64,000 nucleotides of DNA from Sandaracinus amylolyticus (GTDB lineage: Bacteria; Myxococcota_A; Polyangia; Polyangiales; Sandaracinaceae), in the NCBI RefSeq assembly GCF_000737325.1, contig NZ_CP011125.1, positions 3,596,001-3,660,000 of the forward strand, given 5' to 3'. A model generated the notes under the pieces. The model saw only the letters and a program-made list of their open reading frames with translations, did not search any database and was not told the origin of the DNA. Below, in pieces: positions 34,800-43,770 of this stretch. Numbering within the stretch: the stretch's first letter is position 1; every line of letters begins with the position of its first letter. The translations under genes and the position numbers were made by a program.

Positions 34800-37700
34800 G
34801 TGACTGCCGAGATGGATCCGCGACTCGAGGAGGCGCTCGCGGCCGCGAGCGCGGCGCCGGAGGACGAAGGGCGTTGGGACGAGCTCGAGGAGCTCGCCGA
34901 GTCGCTCCAGAGGCCCGACGAGGTCGGTGCGCTGTATCGCGAAGCGCTCGGGCGCACGCTTCCGGCGGACGTCGCCGAGCGGCTCGGACGTCGCGCGGTC
35001 GGCTTCCACGAAGAGTGGTTCGGCGAGGAGTCGCCGCACCTCGTCGACGTGCTCACGCGCGTGCTCTCGCTCGACCCCGGCGCGGACTGGGCGCTGCAGC
35101 GCGCGACCGTCGTGCTCACGGTGCGCGAGCGCTGGACCGACCTCCTCGGCCTCTACGATCGCGCGCTCGCCGCGGCGTCCGAGGACTGGCGGCGCACGCA
35201 GCTCCTCGAGGAGGCCTCGCAGCTCGCGAAGGACTTCGCGGGACAGCCCGACCGCGCGATCGACTACCAGACGCAGCTGCTCGCGCTCCGCCCCGGCGAC
35301 GCGCAGCTGGTCGCCTCGCTCGAGCGCCTCCTCGAGCGGCAGGCGCGCTGGCAGGAGCTGATCGGCCTGTGGCGCAAGCGCATCGAGGGCGGCGCCGACG
35401 ACGCCGCCTCCCTCCGCGAGCGCATCGCGACGACGTTCCTCGATCACCTCGGCGACGCGGCCGCGACGCTCGCGGAGTCGCGCGCGCTGATCGAAGGAGG
35501 CCACTCGATCGCGCACGCCGTCGCGCTGCTCGAGCGCGTGCTGATCCTCGAGAGCGCGAGCGCCGACGTGCGCCGTGGCGCGCTCGCGCTGCTCCGCGAG
35601 CGCTACGAGAGCGACGGCAAGGACGCGGAGGTCGAGCGCATCCTCTCCATCGCGCTCGGCTTCGGCACCCGCGACGAGAAGATCGCGATCCACCGCGAGC
35701 TCGGCGAGCGCACCGCGACGCGCGGTGACGAGAGCAGCTCGATGGGCCACTGGGCCTCGCTGCTCCTCCTCGATCCCGGTGCGGAGGACGCCGAGCAGCG
35801 GCTGCGTCAGCTCGCGGCGTCGACCGGCGCGCACGAGCGCCACGCCGACGCGCTCGTCGCCGCGGCGGAGGCGGCGTACGAGCCCGCGCGGCGCATGACG
35901 CTGCTCCTCGAAGCGGGCGACGTGCGCGGCATGGCGGTCGGCGATCGCGAGACGGCCGAGCCGCTCTATCGCCGCGTGCTCGGCGACGCCGACGCGAGCG
36001 AGTCGTTCCAGCGCACCGCCGCGCGTCGCCTCGTCGCGCTGCTCGATGACGCGGAGCGCGCGCGCGATCGCCTCGACGTCCTCGAGCAGCTCGCGAAGCT
36101 CGAGAACGACGCGTCGGAGCGCCGTCGCGTGATCGGGCAGGCCGCGCGCCTCGCGGAGGAGCTCGGCGCATCGGATCGCGCGCTCGCGCTCTGGCAGGCG
36201 CGTCTCGACGCGGACGCGCAGGACCTCGAGGCGCTCGACGCGCGCATCGGGATCCTCGAGCGCGAGGAGCGCTGGCAGCCGCTGATCGAGACGCTGCGCC
36301 TGCGCGCCGCGTCGCCGGTGCCCGGCCCGCTGCAGCGCGCCGATCTCGTGCGGCTCGCGGGCGTGCAGGCGGAACGCGTCGGCGATCGCGCGGGCGCCAT
36401 CGAGACCTGGCTCGAGGTGCAGTCGCGCTTCGGCGAGGACGTCGAGACCGTCGACGCGCTGTTCCGGCTCTTCACCGCGGAGTCGCGCTGGGAGGAGATG
36501 GCCGCGATGCTCGAGCGCGCGGTGCGCCGCGACGAAGCGCGCGCCGCCGACATCGTGGTGCGCCTCGCCGACGTGCGCCGCGAGCACCTCGCGGACAGCG
36601 CGCGCGCCGCGCAGGGCTACCACCAGGCGCTCAAGCTCGAGCCGCGCCACGAGGGCGCGCGCGCCGGCCTGCAGGCGCTGATCACCGACCCGGTCGCGAA
36701 GGCGGGCGCGGTCGAGGGCCTCGCCGAGGCCGCGCTGCGCACCGACGATCACGAGGCGCTGCTCGGTCTGCTCGAGCACCGCATCGAAGCGGCAGCGGGC
36801 GATCGCGTGCGCGTGCGCCTGCTCCGCGAAGCGGCGGAGCTCGAGGAGTCGCGTCGCAGCGATGCGCTCGCCGCGATGCGCGCCATCCGTCGCGCGTTCC
36901 TGCTCGTCCCCGACGACGAGGGCCTCGAGGGCGAGCTGATGCGCCTCGGCCGCGCGTCGGGCGGCTGGGCCGAGGTGGTCTCCGCGCTGCGCGAGGCGAT
37001 CCCCACGGTGAGCGCGGATGCGGCGCGTGCCGCGCACCTGCATCGTCGCGCGGCCACGCTGCTCGAGTCGGAGCTCGGCGACGCCCCGGGCGCGCTCTCG
37101 GAGCAGCTCGCCGCGTTCACGCGCGACGCGCGGGACGGGACGACGGCACGAGAGGTCGTGCGCCTCGGCGCGCAGCTCGGCGCGTGGGACGCGGTCGCGA
37201 CCGCGCTGGTCGGCTCGGTGCGCGCGCATCGCCGCATCGACGACGCGCTGGTCACGCAGATCGAGGCCGCCGCGGATCAGACGGTGGCGTGGGACGCGCT
37301 GTCGACCGAGACCGCGTCGGCGATGGCGCGTGTGCAGGGCGAGCTCGAGGCGTCGGGCGAGCGTCGCTTCGGCGAGCTCGGGCGCGCGATCGAGACGCGC
37401 ATCGCGGTGTGGCACCGCGATCGTCGCGGTGATCTCTCGTCGGCGGAGGCCGCGCTCGCGCGCGCGCTGAAGCACGAGCCCGGTCACACCGACACGCTGC
37501 GCGAGCTCGCGCGCCTCCAGTGGCGCGAGCCGAGCCGCGCGCTCGTCGACACGCTGCTCTCGCTCTCCGAGCAGCTCGAGGACGATCTCGACGCGCTGCA
37601 CGACGCCGCGAAGATCGCGCTCGATCCGGTGCGCGACGTCGCGCTCGCGAAGCACATCCTCGGCAAGCTGTATCGCGAGTCGGTGCGCCTCTGGGAGCGC

Positions 37701-40700
37701 GGCAACCGCACGCGTGGCGAGCGTCCCGCGGACAAGACGGCGGTCTGGGCGCTCGACGAGCTGATCCGGATCGAGCTCGAGTCGGATCGCGTCGAGGGCG
37801 CGATCGATCTCCTCGCGCAGGGCGCGCGCCTTCCGATCCCCGCGACCGAGTCGCGTGCGATGCGCCGTCGCGCCGGTGACCTCGCGCGCGAGAAGCTCGG
37901 CGACGAGGCGCGCGCGATGCGCCTCTACCAGTCGATCGCCGACGAGTCGCTCGAGGACGCCGAGACCGTCGATCGCCTCGCCGCGATGTACGAGGCGCGC
38001 AAGCGCATCCCCGAGCTCCTCGCGCTCCGCCAGCGCGAGCTCGAGGGCACGCTGACCGCGGAGCGTCGCCTCGCGGTGCGTCTCGACGTCGCGCGCCTGC
38101 TCGGACGTCTCGAGGCCGAGGGCGGCCGCATCGAGATGCTGCGCGCGAACCTCTCGGAGAAGCCCGGTCACGACGCGTCGATCGACGAGGTCGCGTCGGT
38201 GCTCGAGAGCAAGGGCCGGAGCGCGGAGCTCGCGGATCTGCTCACGACGCAGGCACGCGACGTCGAGGTGGCGGACGCGCCGCGTGGCGCGCGCCTCTGG
38301 TCGATGGTCGCGCGCCTCGCCGAGGAGCGCCTCCGGGACGCGGAGCGCGCGATCTCCGCGCATCGCCGCGTCGTCGCGCTCGACGTGACCACCGATGCGC
38401 TCGACGCGCTCGCGCGCTTGCACCTCGAGCGCAACGAGGCGGCGCAGGCGGGCGAGTGGCTCGAGAAGCGCCTCGAGCACGCGAAGGGCGCCGAGCGCAT
38501 CCCGCTCGCGCTGCGCCTCGCCGAGGCGCGTCTGCTCGCGGGCCGCAACGATCGCGCGATGCACGCGCTCGAGCGCGCGCTCTCCGAGGATCGCGGCGCG
38601 CGCGACGTGCGCGAGCGCCTCGCGGATCTCTATCGTCGCGCCGAGAGCTGGGAGCAGCTCGCCGCGCTGCTCAGCGACGGCGTCGGCCACGTGAGCGACG
38701 AGACGACGCAGCTCGCGTTCGTGCGCGAGGCCGCGGAGATCTACCGCAAGCGCCTCGACCGCCCCGAGCTCGCGATCCCGATCATGGAGCGCGGCGTCCA
38801 GCTCGCGCCCGACGATCAGGAGCTGCGCAGCACGCTCGCCGCCGGCCTGCGCGTCGCGGGTCGCCTCGACGAGGCGCGCGAGATCCTCGAGAAGCTCGCG
38901 TCGGAGTTCGGCCGTCGTCGCTCGCCCGAGCGCGCGGCGGTGCACTTCCAGCTCGCGCAGGTCGCGCACGCGGCGGGCGATCTCAAGCAGGCGCTCGAGC
39001 AGCTCGACAAGGCGTCGAGCATGGACCTCGGGCACCCCGGGATCCTCAAGATGTCGGGCGATCTCGCGCGCGAGGCGGGCCAGCTCGATCGCGCCGAGCG
39101 CTCGTACCGCGCGCTGCTGCTCCTCGTGCGGCGCCAGGCGAGCGAGGGCCACGAGCTCTCGGTCGGCGTGAGCGAGGTGCTCTACGAGCTCTCGCGGCTC
39201 GCGACCGAGCGCAAGCAGGACGCGCAGGCGAAGGAGCTCCTCGAGTCGGCGTTCGAGACGGCATCGCAGTCGACCGCCGAGGCGGCGCGCTTCACGCGCA
39301 CCCTCGTCGCGCGCGGCGCGACCGATCTCGCGCTCCGCACGATCGACATGCGCATCGCCGCGGAGACCGACGTCGCGAGCCGCGCGCGCACGCTCGTCGA
39401 TCGCGCCGAGATCCAGGAGAAGCTGCTCGGCAAGCCCGAGGACGCGCTCGGCTCGCGCCTCGAGGCGCTCGAGCTGGCGCCCGGTCGTGCCGCGAGCGAG
39501 GCGACGCGCGATCTCGCGGCGCGCACCGGCCAGGTGACCCGCTTCGTCGAGCGCGTGCGCGCCCTCGCGGATCGCATGCGCCGCAAGGAGGACGCCGAGG
39601 TCGTCTCGGATCTCCTCATGACGCTCGGCGAGGTCACGGAGCGCGAGCTGCGCGATCTCGCGACGGCCAGCGAGCTCTACCAGCGCGTCGAGGATCTCGG
39701 CGCGCGCACCCTCGACGCATGGCGCGCGCTCGCGCGCGTCGCGTCGGCGCGCGGCGATCACGTCGAGGAGATCCGCGTGCTGCGCCGGCTCGTCGCGGCG
39801 GGCGTCGACACCTCGTCGTTCGGCGCCGAGGACTCGATCCCCGAGGACGCGAAGGTCGAGGCGTTCTATCGCATCGCGGAGGTCGAGCTCGCGGAGGCGG
39901 AGACGCTCGAGAGCGGCATCGCGACGCTCTCCGAGGCGCTCGCGAAGAGGCCCGATCACGCGCGCGGCGCGCGCATCCTGAACGCCGCGGCGCGCTCGTT
40001 CCCGGCGCACGACGGCGTGCTCGTGCTGTACGAGCGTGCGGCGCGCGGCAGCGGTGACGCCGCGCTGCTCCTCGACATGCTCGAGATCAAGACGGCGCGC
40101 GAAGGCGCGACGATCGAGGAAGTGCGCGAGGCCATCGACGTCGCGACGTCGATCGACGGCGCGCGTGCCGAGGCGCTCCTGCGGCGCGGCATCGAGGTCG
40201 CGCGCGCGAGCGCGGACGGCCTCGCAGGCCAGCTGTGGATCCCGATCGCGCTCGCGTCGCGCCGGCTCGAGGCGGGCGACGTGACGGGCGCGCTCGAGTG
40301 GCGTCGCGTCGCCGCGGAAGCGGCGGAGGAATCGGGCGACGTCGATCGCGCGCGCTCGCTCTGGCGCGAGGTCGCGGAGGCCGCGTCGCAGCCGGGGGGC
40401 GACCTCGCGCTCGCGGCGGCGACGTATCGCCGGCTCCTCGAGAGCGAGCCCAACGATCGCGCGCTCTGGGGCCCGCTCGCAGAGGTGCACGGCAAGCTGC
40501 GCGACCGCGCGGGCTTCGACGCCGCGATCGCCGCGCTGCTCGACGCGCTGCTCGACCCGAGCGCGCGCAACGAGCTGCGCATGGCGCACGCGGCGTTCCT
40601 GCTCGACATCGTGAGCGCCGAGCAGGACGGCGTGGACGTGCTCCGCGCGGTGCTCGACGAGGATCCCGATCACCTCGGCGCCGCGCAGCGCCTCGCGGAT

Positions 40701-42605
40701 CTCTTCGAGCGCGACGGGCGCCACGAGGAGCTCGCGGAGCTGCTGCAGCGTCAGCTCGATCGCGCGCGTGATCGCTCGGACACCGTCGCCATCGCGGCGC
40801 TCGCGCTGCGCATGGGCGGGCTGCTCGAGTCCGCCGGACGTCGCGAGGATGCTCGCGACCTCTACCGCCAGGGCCTCGAGTGGGCGCCCGAGGACGCGCC
40901 GCTGCTGCGCGCGATGCTCACGCTGCACGGCGAGGGCGACGACTCGCACGATCGCGCTGCGCTGATGGAGCGGCTGCTCGCGGTCAGCACCGGCGAGAGC
41001 GCGGCGACGCTCGCGCTCGAGCTCGCCGACGTCTACGCGCTGCTCGAGGACGGCGAAGGCGTGGGTCGCGCGCTCGACCTCGGCTTCCGCGCGATGCCGT
41101 CGAGCGACGCGCTGCGCGCGCGGCTCGAGGCGTGGCACTCGGATCGCGGCGACCTCGCCGGGCTCGCCGATACGATCGCGTTCGACGCCGCGCATCGCAG
41201 CGACACGAGCGCGGCGGTCGCGCGCTTCCGCGAGGCCGCGACGCTCTACACGCAGCGCCTCGACATGCCCGAGCGCGCGGCCGACATCCTGCGCCAGGCG
41301 CAGCAGCTCTCTCCGAGCAGCCTCACGGTGCTCGGAGAGCTCGTCGCGGCGCTGCTCGCGTGCGGTCGCCCCGACGAGGCCGCGGCCGACGTCGGCGGCG
41401 CGCTCGAGGCGCACGTCGAGGCGGACGCGTCGCGCGCTCACCTGCTCCGCATGCGCGCCACGCTGCGCCTGCAGAGCGGGGAGGGCGACGGCGCGATCGT
41501 GGACCTCGAGGAGGCGTACACGATCGATCCGCGCTCGACGTACGCCGAGCTGATCGACGCGCTCGAGCGCCGTCGTCGCGAGGTCGATCGCGACTCCGAG
41601 CGCCCGCTCACGATGCGCCTCGCGTCGGTGCTCCAAGAGAACGGCGATCCGGCGCGCTCGCGCGACGTGCTCGCGGAGTGGGCGGATCGCGAGCCGAGCG
41701 ATCTCGAAGCGCTGCGCACGCTGCGCGTGATCGACACCGTGAACGGTCGCTTCGAGGAGGTCGTGCGTCACTGCGCGCGCCTCGTCGAGATCGAGCAGGG
41801 CGAGGCCCAGGTCGAGGCGGTGCTCGCGCTCGCCGACGCCGCGACGCGCATCGGCGCGCCGCACGAGGCGCGTCCGGGCCTCGAGCGTGTGCACCACGAT
41901 CAGCCGAGTGACGGGCGCGTGCGCGACGCGCTCCGCACGATGTACGAGCAGTCGCAGGCGTGGGCCGAGCTCGCGGGGATTCTCCTCGCGGACGCGGCGG
42001 GCACGAGCGACGTGGAGGCGCGCTGGGCCGCGCTGCGCCGCGCAGGTGAGCTCCTCGTGTACGAGGTGCAGGATCCGGCGCGCGCGATCGATCCGCTGCG
42101 CGAGGCGCTGTCGATCAAGGAGGACGAGCAGGACGTCGTCGTCGTGCTCTCCGACGCGATGATCGGCGCGGGCGCGCTCGCGGAAGCGGTCGAGCTGCTG
42201 CAGAACGCGATCGGCGCGTCGCGTCGCCGTCGCTCGCCGGCGCTCGCGATGATGCAGCTGCGCATGGCGCGCATCGCCGGCCTCAGCGGCGATCAGCAGA
42301 CGCAGCTCGAGTGGCTGAAGGTCGCGCTCGAGTCGGACAAGACGAACGGCGCGATCGCGGCCGAGCTCGCGGAGCTCGCGATGGCGCTCGGCGACGACGG
42401 CACGGCGATGAACGCGCTCAAGGTCGTCACGCTGCAGAAGACGCCGGGCCCGATGAGCAAGGCCGTCGCGTTCCTGCGTCAGGCGCAGATCGCGCATCGC
42501 GCGGGTGACCACCAGAAGGCCGTGCTCTGGGCGCGCCGCGCGCGCATCGAGGATGGCGAGCTCCACGAAGCCGAAGAGTTCCTCCGCGGCATCGGCGAGA
42601 GCTGA
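34800..42605 (+). CDS. giant tetratricopeptide-repeat protein (2601 residues)
   Basis: Very long cytoplasmic protein made almost wholly of helical TPR-like repeats; no signal peptide, membrane segment or catalytic domain is seen. Recurrent patterns include runs such as LYDRALAAA, AIDYQTQLLALRP, EALLRRGIEVARA and LYRQGLEWAPED. Repeats are strongly diverged, and the amino-acid use is dominated by Ala, Leu, Glu, Arg and Asp. The pattern extends from ~20 to the C-terminus. Such giants are usually scaffolds. The start is GTG 34800 with GGGGAGG upstream; ATG 34812 in the same frame is an alternative. It stands alone: a structured leader before, a large palindrome after. The frame is intact over 7.8 kb, arguing for selection. 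Confidence 0.88.
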   Translation: MTAEMDPRLEEALAAASAAPEDEGRWDELEELAESLQRPDEVGALYREALGRTLPADVAERLGRRAVGFHEEWFGEESPHLVDVLTRVLSLDPGADWALQRATVVLTVRERWTDLLGLYDRALAAASEDWRRTQLLEEASQLAKDFAGQPDRAIDYQTQLLALRPGDAQLVASLERLLERQARWQELIGLWRKRIEGGADDAASLRERIATTFLDHLGDAAATLAESRALIEGGHSIAHAVALLERVLILESASADVRRGALALLRERYESDGKDAEVERILSIALGFGTRDEKIAIHRELGERTATRGDESSSMGHWASLLLLDPGAEDAEQRLRQLAASTGAHERHADALVAAAEAAYEPARRMTLLLEAGDVRGMAVGDRETAEPLYRRVLGDADASESFQRTAARRLVALLDDAERARDRLDVLEQLAKLENDASERRRVIGQAARLAEELGASDRALALWQARLDADAQDLEALDARIGILEREERWQPLIETLRLRAASPVPGPLQRADLVRLAGVQAERVGDRAGAIETWLEVQSRFGEDVETVDALFRLFTAESRWEEMAAMLERAVRRDEARAADIVVRLADVRREHLADSARAAQGYHQALKLEPRHEGARAGLQALITDPVAKAGAVEGLAEAALRTDDHEALLGLLEHRIEAAAGDRVRVRLLREAAELEESRRSDALAAMRAIRRAFLLVPDDEGLEGELMRLGRASGGWAEVVSALREAIPTVSADAARAAHLHRRAATLLESELGDAPGALSEQLAAFTRDARDGTTAREVVRLGAQLGAWDAVATALVGSVRAHRRIDDALVTQIEAAADQTVAWDALSTETASAMARVQGELEASGERRFGELGRAIETRIAVWHRDRRGDLSSAEAALARALKHEPGHTDTLRELARLQWREPSRALVDTLLSLSEQLEDDLDALHDAAKIALDPVRDVALAKHILGKLYRESVRLWERGNRTRGERPADKTAVWALDELIRIELESDRVEGAIDLLAQGARLPIPATESRAMRRRAGDLAREKLGDEARAMRLYQSIADESLEDAETVDRLAAMYEARKRIPELLALRQRELEGTLTAERRLAVRLDVARLLGRLEAEGGRIEMLRANLSEKPGHDASIDEVASVLESKGRSAELADLLTTQARDVEVADAPRGARLWSMVARLAEERLRDAERAISAHRRVVALDVTTDALDALARLHLERNEAAQAGEWLEKRLEHAKGAERIPLALRLAEARLLAGRNDRAMHALERALSEDRGARDVRERLADLYRRAESWEQLAALLSDGVGHVSDETTQLAFVREAAEIYRKRLDRPELAIPIMERGVQLAPDDQELRSTLAAGLRVAGRLDEAREILEKLASEFGRRRSPERAAVHFQLAQVAHAAGDLKQALEQLDKASSMDLGHPGILKMSGDLAREAGQLDRAERSYRALLLLVRRQASEGHELSVGVSEVLYELSRLATERKQDAQAKELLESAFETASQSTAEAARFTRTLVARGATDLALRTIDMRIAAETDVASRARTLVDRAEIQEKLLGKPEDALGSRLEALELAPGRAASEATRDLAARTGQVTRFVERVRALADRMRRKEDAEVVSDLLMTLGEVTERELRDLATASELYQRVEDLGARTLDAWRALARVASARGDHVEEIRVLRRLVAAGVDTSSFGAEDSIPEDAKVEAFYRIAEVELAEAETLESGIATLSEALAKRPDHARGARILNAAARSFPAHDGVLVLYERAARGSGDAALLLDMLEIKTAREGATIEEVREAIDVATSIDGARAEALLRRGIEVARASADGLAGQLWIPIALASRRLEAGDVTGALEWRRVAAEAAEESGDVDRARSLWREVAEAASQPGGDLALAAATYRRLLESEPNDRALWGPLAEVHGKLRDRAGFDAAIAALLDALLDPSARNELRMAHAAFLLDIVSAEQDGVDVLRAVLDEDPDHLGAAQRLADLFERDGRHEELAELLQRQLDRARDRSDTVAIAALALRMGGLLESAGRREDARDLYRQGLEWAPEDAPLLRAMLTLHGEGDDSHDRAALMERLLAVSTGESAATLALELADVYALLEDGEGVGRALDLGFRAMPSSDALRARLEAWHSDRGDLAGLADTIAFDAAHRSDTSAAVARFREAATLYTQRLDMPERAADILRQAQQLSPSSLTVLGELVAALLACGRPDEAAADVGGALEAHVEADASRAHLLRMRATLRLQSGEGDGAIVDLEEAYTIDPRSTYAELIDALERRRREVDRDSERPLTMRLASVLQENGDPARSRDVLAEWADREPSDLEALRTLRVIDTVNGRFEEVVRHCARLVEIEQGEAQVEAVLALADAATRIGAPHEARPGLERVHHDQPSDGRVRDALRTMYEQSQAWAELAGILLADAAGTSDVEARWAALRRAGELLVYEVQDPARAIDPLREALSIKEDEQDVVVVLSDAMIGAGALAEAVELLQNAIGASRRRRSPALAMMQLRMARIAGLSGDQQTQLEWLKVALESDKTNGAIAAELAELAMALGDDGTAMNALKVVTLQKTPGPMSKAVAFLRQAQIAHRAGDHQKAVLWARRARIEDGELHEAEEFLRGIGES

Positions 42606-42643
42606 CACGAGCCGGAGCGCCACCGGGAACGACGCGGCGCGAT

Positions 42644-42739
42644 ACGGGCCCTGATCGGCCACCGCTCGCTGCGCTCCCTCCTCACGTACGCAAGTACGCT
42701 GCGGGGGGTGCTCGCGACCGGCGGCCGCTGAGGGCCCGT
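42644..42739. terminator. 96-nt nested imperfect palindrome after the TPR gene
   Basis: Outer arms ACGGGCCCT (42644-42652) and AGGGCCCGT (42731-42739) match perfectly; the inner arms match in blocks (CGGCC, CCG, TCGC). The exact centre is a small hairpin CGTAC-GCAA-GTACG (42685-42698). All parts share the centre 42691.5. It lies 38 bases after the stop. Likely a transcript end structure or an extended palindromic element. Confidence 0.5.
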
Positions 42740-42824
42740 CTCCCGCCGCGGGTGCTCGGGAGCGTCCGTCCTTCGATCGCTGGGCGTGTCTCGAGAACGC
42801 TCAGCGGCGTGGTGCGCTTCGCAA

Positions 42825-42920
42825 GCGCTACGGAATTCGTAGCGCGCGTGCTCGCGTGCGTGCGCTACGGAATTCGTAGCGCGGATGCTCGAGTGTCGTG
42901 CGCTACGGAATTCGTAGCGC
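42825..42920. repeat. three copies of a 21-nt palindrome
   Basis: Copies at 42825-42845, 42862-42882 and 42900-42920 are identical: 8-bp arms GCGCTACG/CGTAGCGC around loop GAATT, spaced 37 and 38 bp apart. Related copies sit at 1481-1518. Spacers (16-17 nt) begin alike (GCGTGCTC, GCGGATGCTC), so a larger ~37-bp unit was probably duplicated. Too short and too few for a CRISPR array. Confidence 0.9.
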
Positions 42921-42985
42921 GTATGCTCACGAGCCCCCGCCCCTCGCCGAAGCCTCTCCCGCGCGCGGCCCCTGCCGCCGAATCC

Positions 42986-43759
42986 TCAGAACCCGACGCG
43001 CCGCATCACGAAGCGCGGCAGGCGCCGGATCACGCCCATGATCGGCCCCCACGCCACCGGCGCGTAGACCTCGGGCGTGCCGCGATCGATCGCGCGCATC
43101 ACGCGCGCCGCGACGTCCTCGGGCTCACCGGCGAACGGCGGCGGCTTCAGCCCCGCCGTCATCCCGGTCTTCACGAAGCCCGGCTTCACCGTCACCACGC
43201 GCAACCCCTCGGCGTGGTGCTTGTGATCCATCGCCTCGAGATACCGCGTGAGCCCCGCCTTCGCCGCGCCGTAGAGCGCGACCGGCTTGCGCCCGCGCTC
43301 GCCCGCGACCGAGCTGAACACGCACAGCGTGCCGCCGCCGCGCGCGAGCAGACGACGCTTCGCTTCCTCGCAGAACAGCACGGTGTTCGTGAAGTCGATC
43401 GTCAGGAGCCGCTGCGTCAGCTTCGGATCGCTCTCGAGGTCCGCCTGCGCCGCGAACATCGCCGCGGTCACCACCACCACGTCGAGCCCGCCGAGCTTGC
43501 GCTCCGCCTCCTCGAGCGCGCCCGCGAACGTCTCCGGCTTCTCGAGATCACAACGCGACCATCCGATCGATCCCGAGCGCACGCCCGCGCGGATCTCGAG
43601 GTCCGCCACGCTGCGCGCGAGCTCGTCGTCGCCGATGCCGAGCACGTGCAGTCGATCGCCACGCGCCGCCATCCGTCGCGCCAGCGCGCGCCCCATGCCG
43701 CTCGTCGCGCCCAGCACCACGACGCGCTTCGGTCCGCGCGCTCCTTGATCCATCGCCAT
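42986..43759 (-). CDS. short-chain dehydrogenase, DprE2-like
   Basis: 257-residue classical SDR. The NAD(P) motif is GATSGMGRAL; catalytic Ser is in FSSVAG, and Tyr and Lys in YGAAKAG (YxxxK). The C-terminal part, with VKPGFVKTGMT and a basic hydrophobic end (IMGVIRRLPRFVMRR), resembles DprE2, which reduces the 2'-keto intermediate in decaprenylphosphoryl-ribose epimerisation. The assignment rests mainly on pairing with the DprE1-like gene 11 bp upstream on the same strand. ATG 43759 has AAGGA 7 bases before it. The donor lipid and sugar are not known here; the window holds no arabinosyltransferase. Confidence 0.75.
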   Translation of the reverse strand: MAMDQGARGPKRVVVLGATSGMGRALARRMAARGDRLHVLGIGDDELARSVADLEIRAGVRSGSIGWSRCDLEKPETFAGALEEAERKLGGLDVVVVTAAMFAAQADLESDPKLTQRLLTIDFTNTVLFCEEAKRRLLARGGGTLCVFSSVAGERGRKPVALYGAAKAGLTRYLEAMDHKHHAEGLRVVTVKPGFVKTGMTAGLKPPPFAGEPEDVAARVMRAIDRGTPEVYAPVAWGPIMGVIRRLPRFVMRRVGF

Positions 43760-43770
43760 CTCTCGTTCCT

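Larger units (their letters stand above)
42606..42985. other. convergent intergenic region, repeats only
   Basis: Gap of 380 bp between the TPR gene and the SDR gene, both pointing inwards. The first half is a large imperfect palindrome (42644-42739), the second half three copies of a short palindrome (42825-42920). No coding frame or promoter need is apparent. Confidence 0.7.

Noticed and set aside
42825-42920. CRISPR array
   Set aside because: Only three 21-nt copies with 16-17 nt similar spacers; no cas gene.
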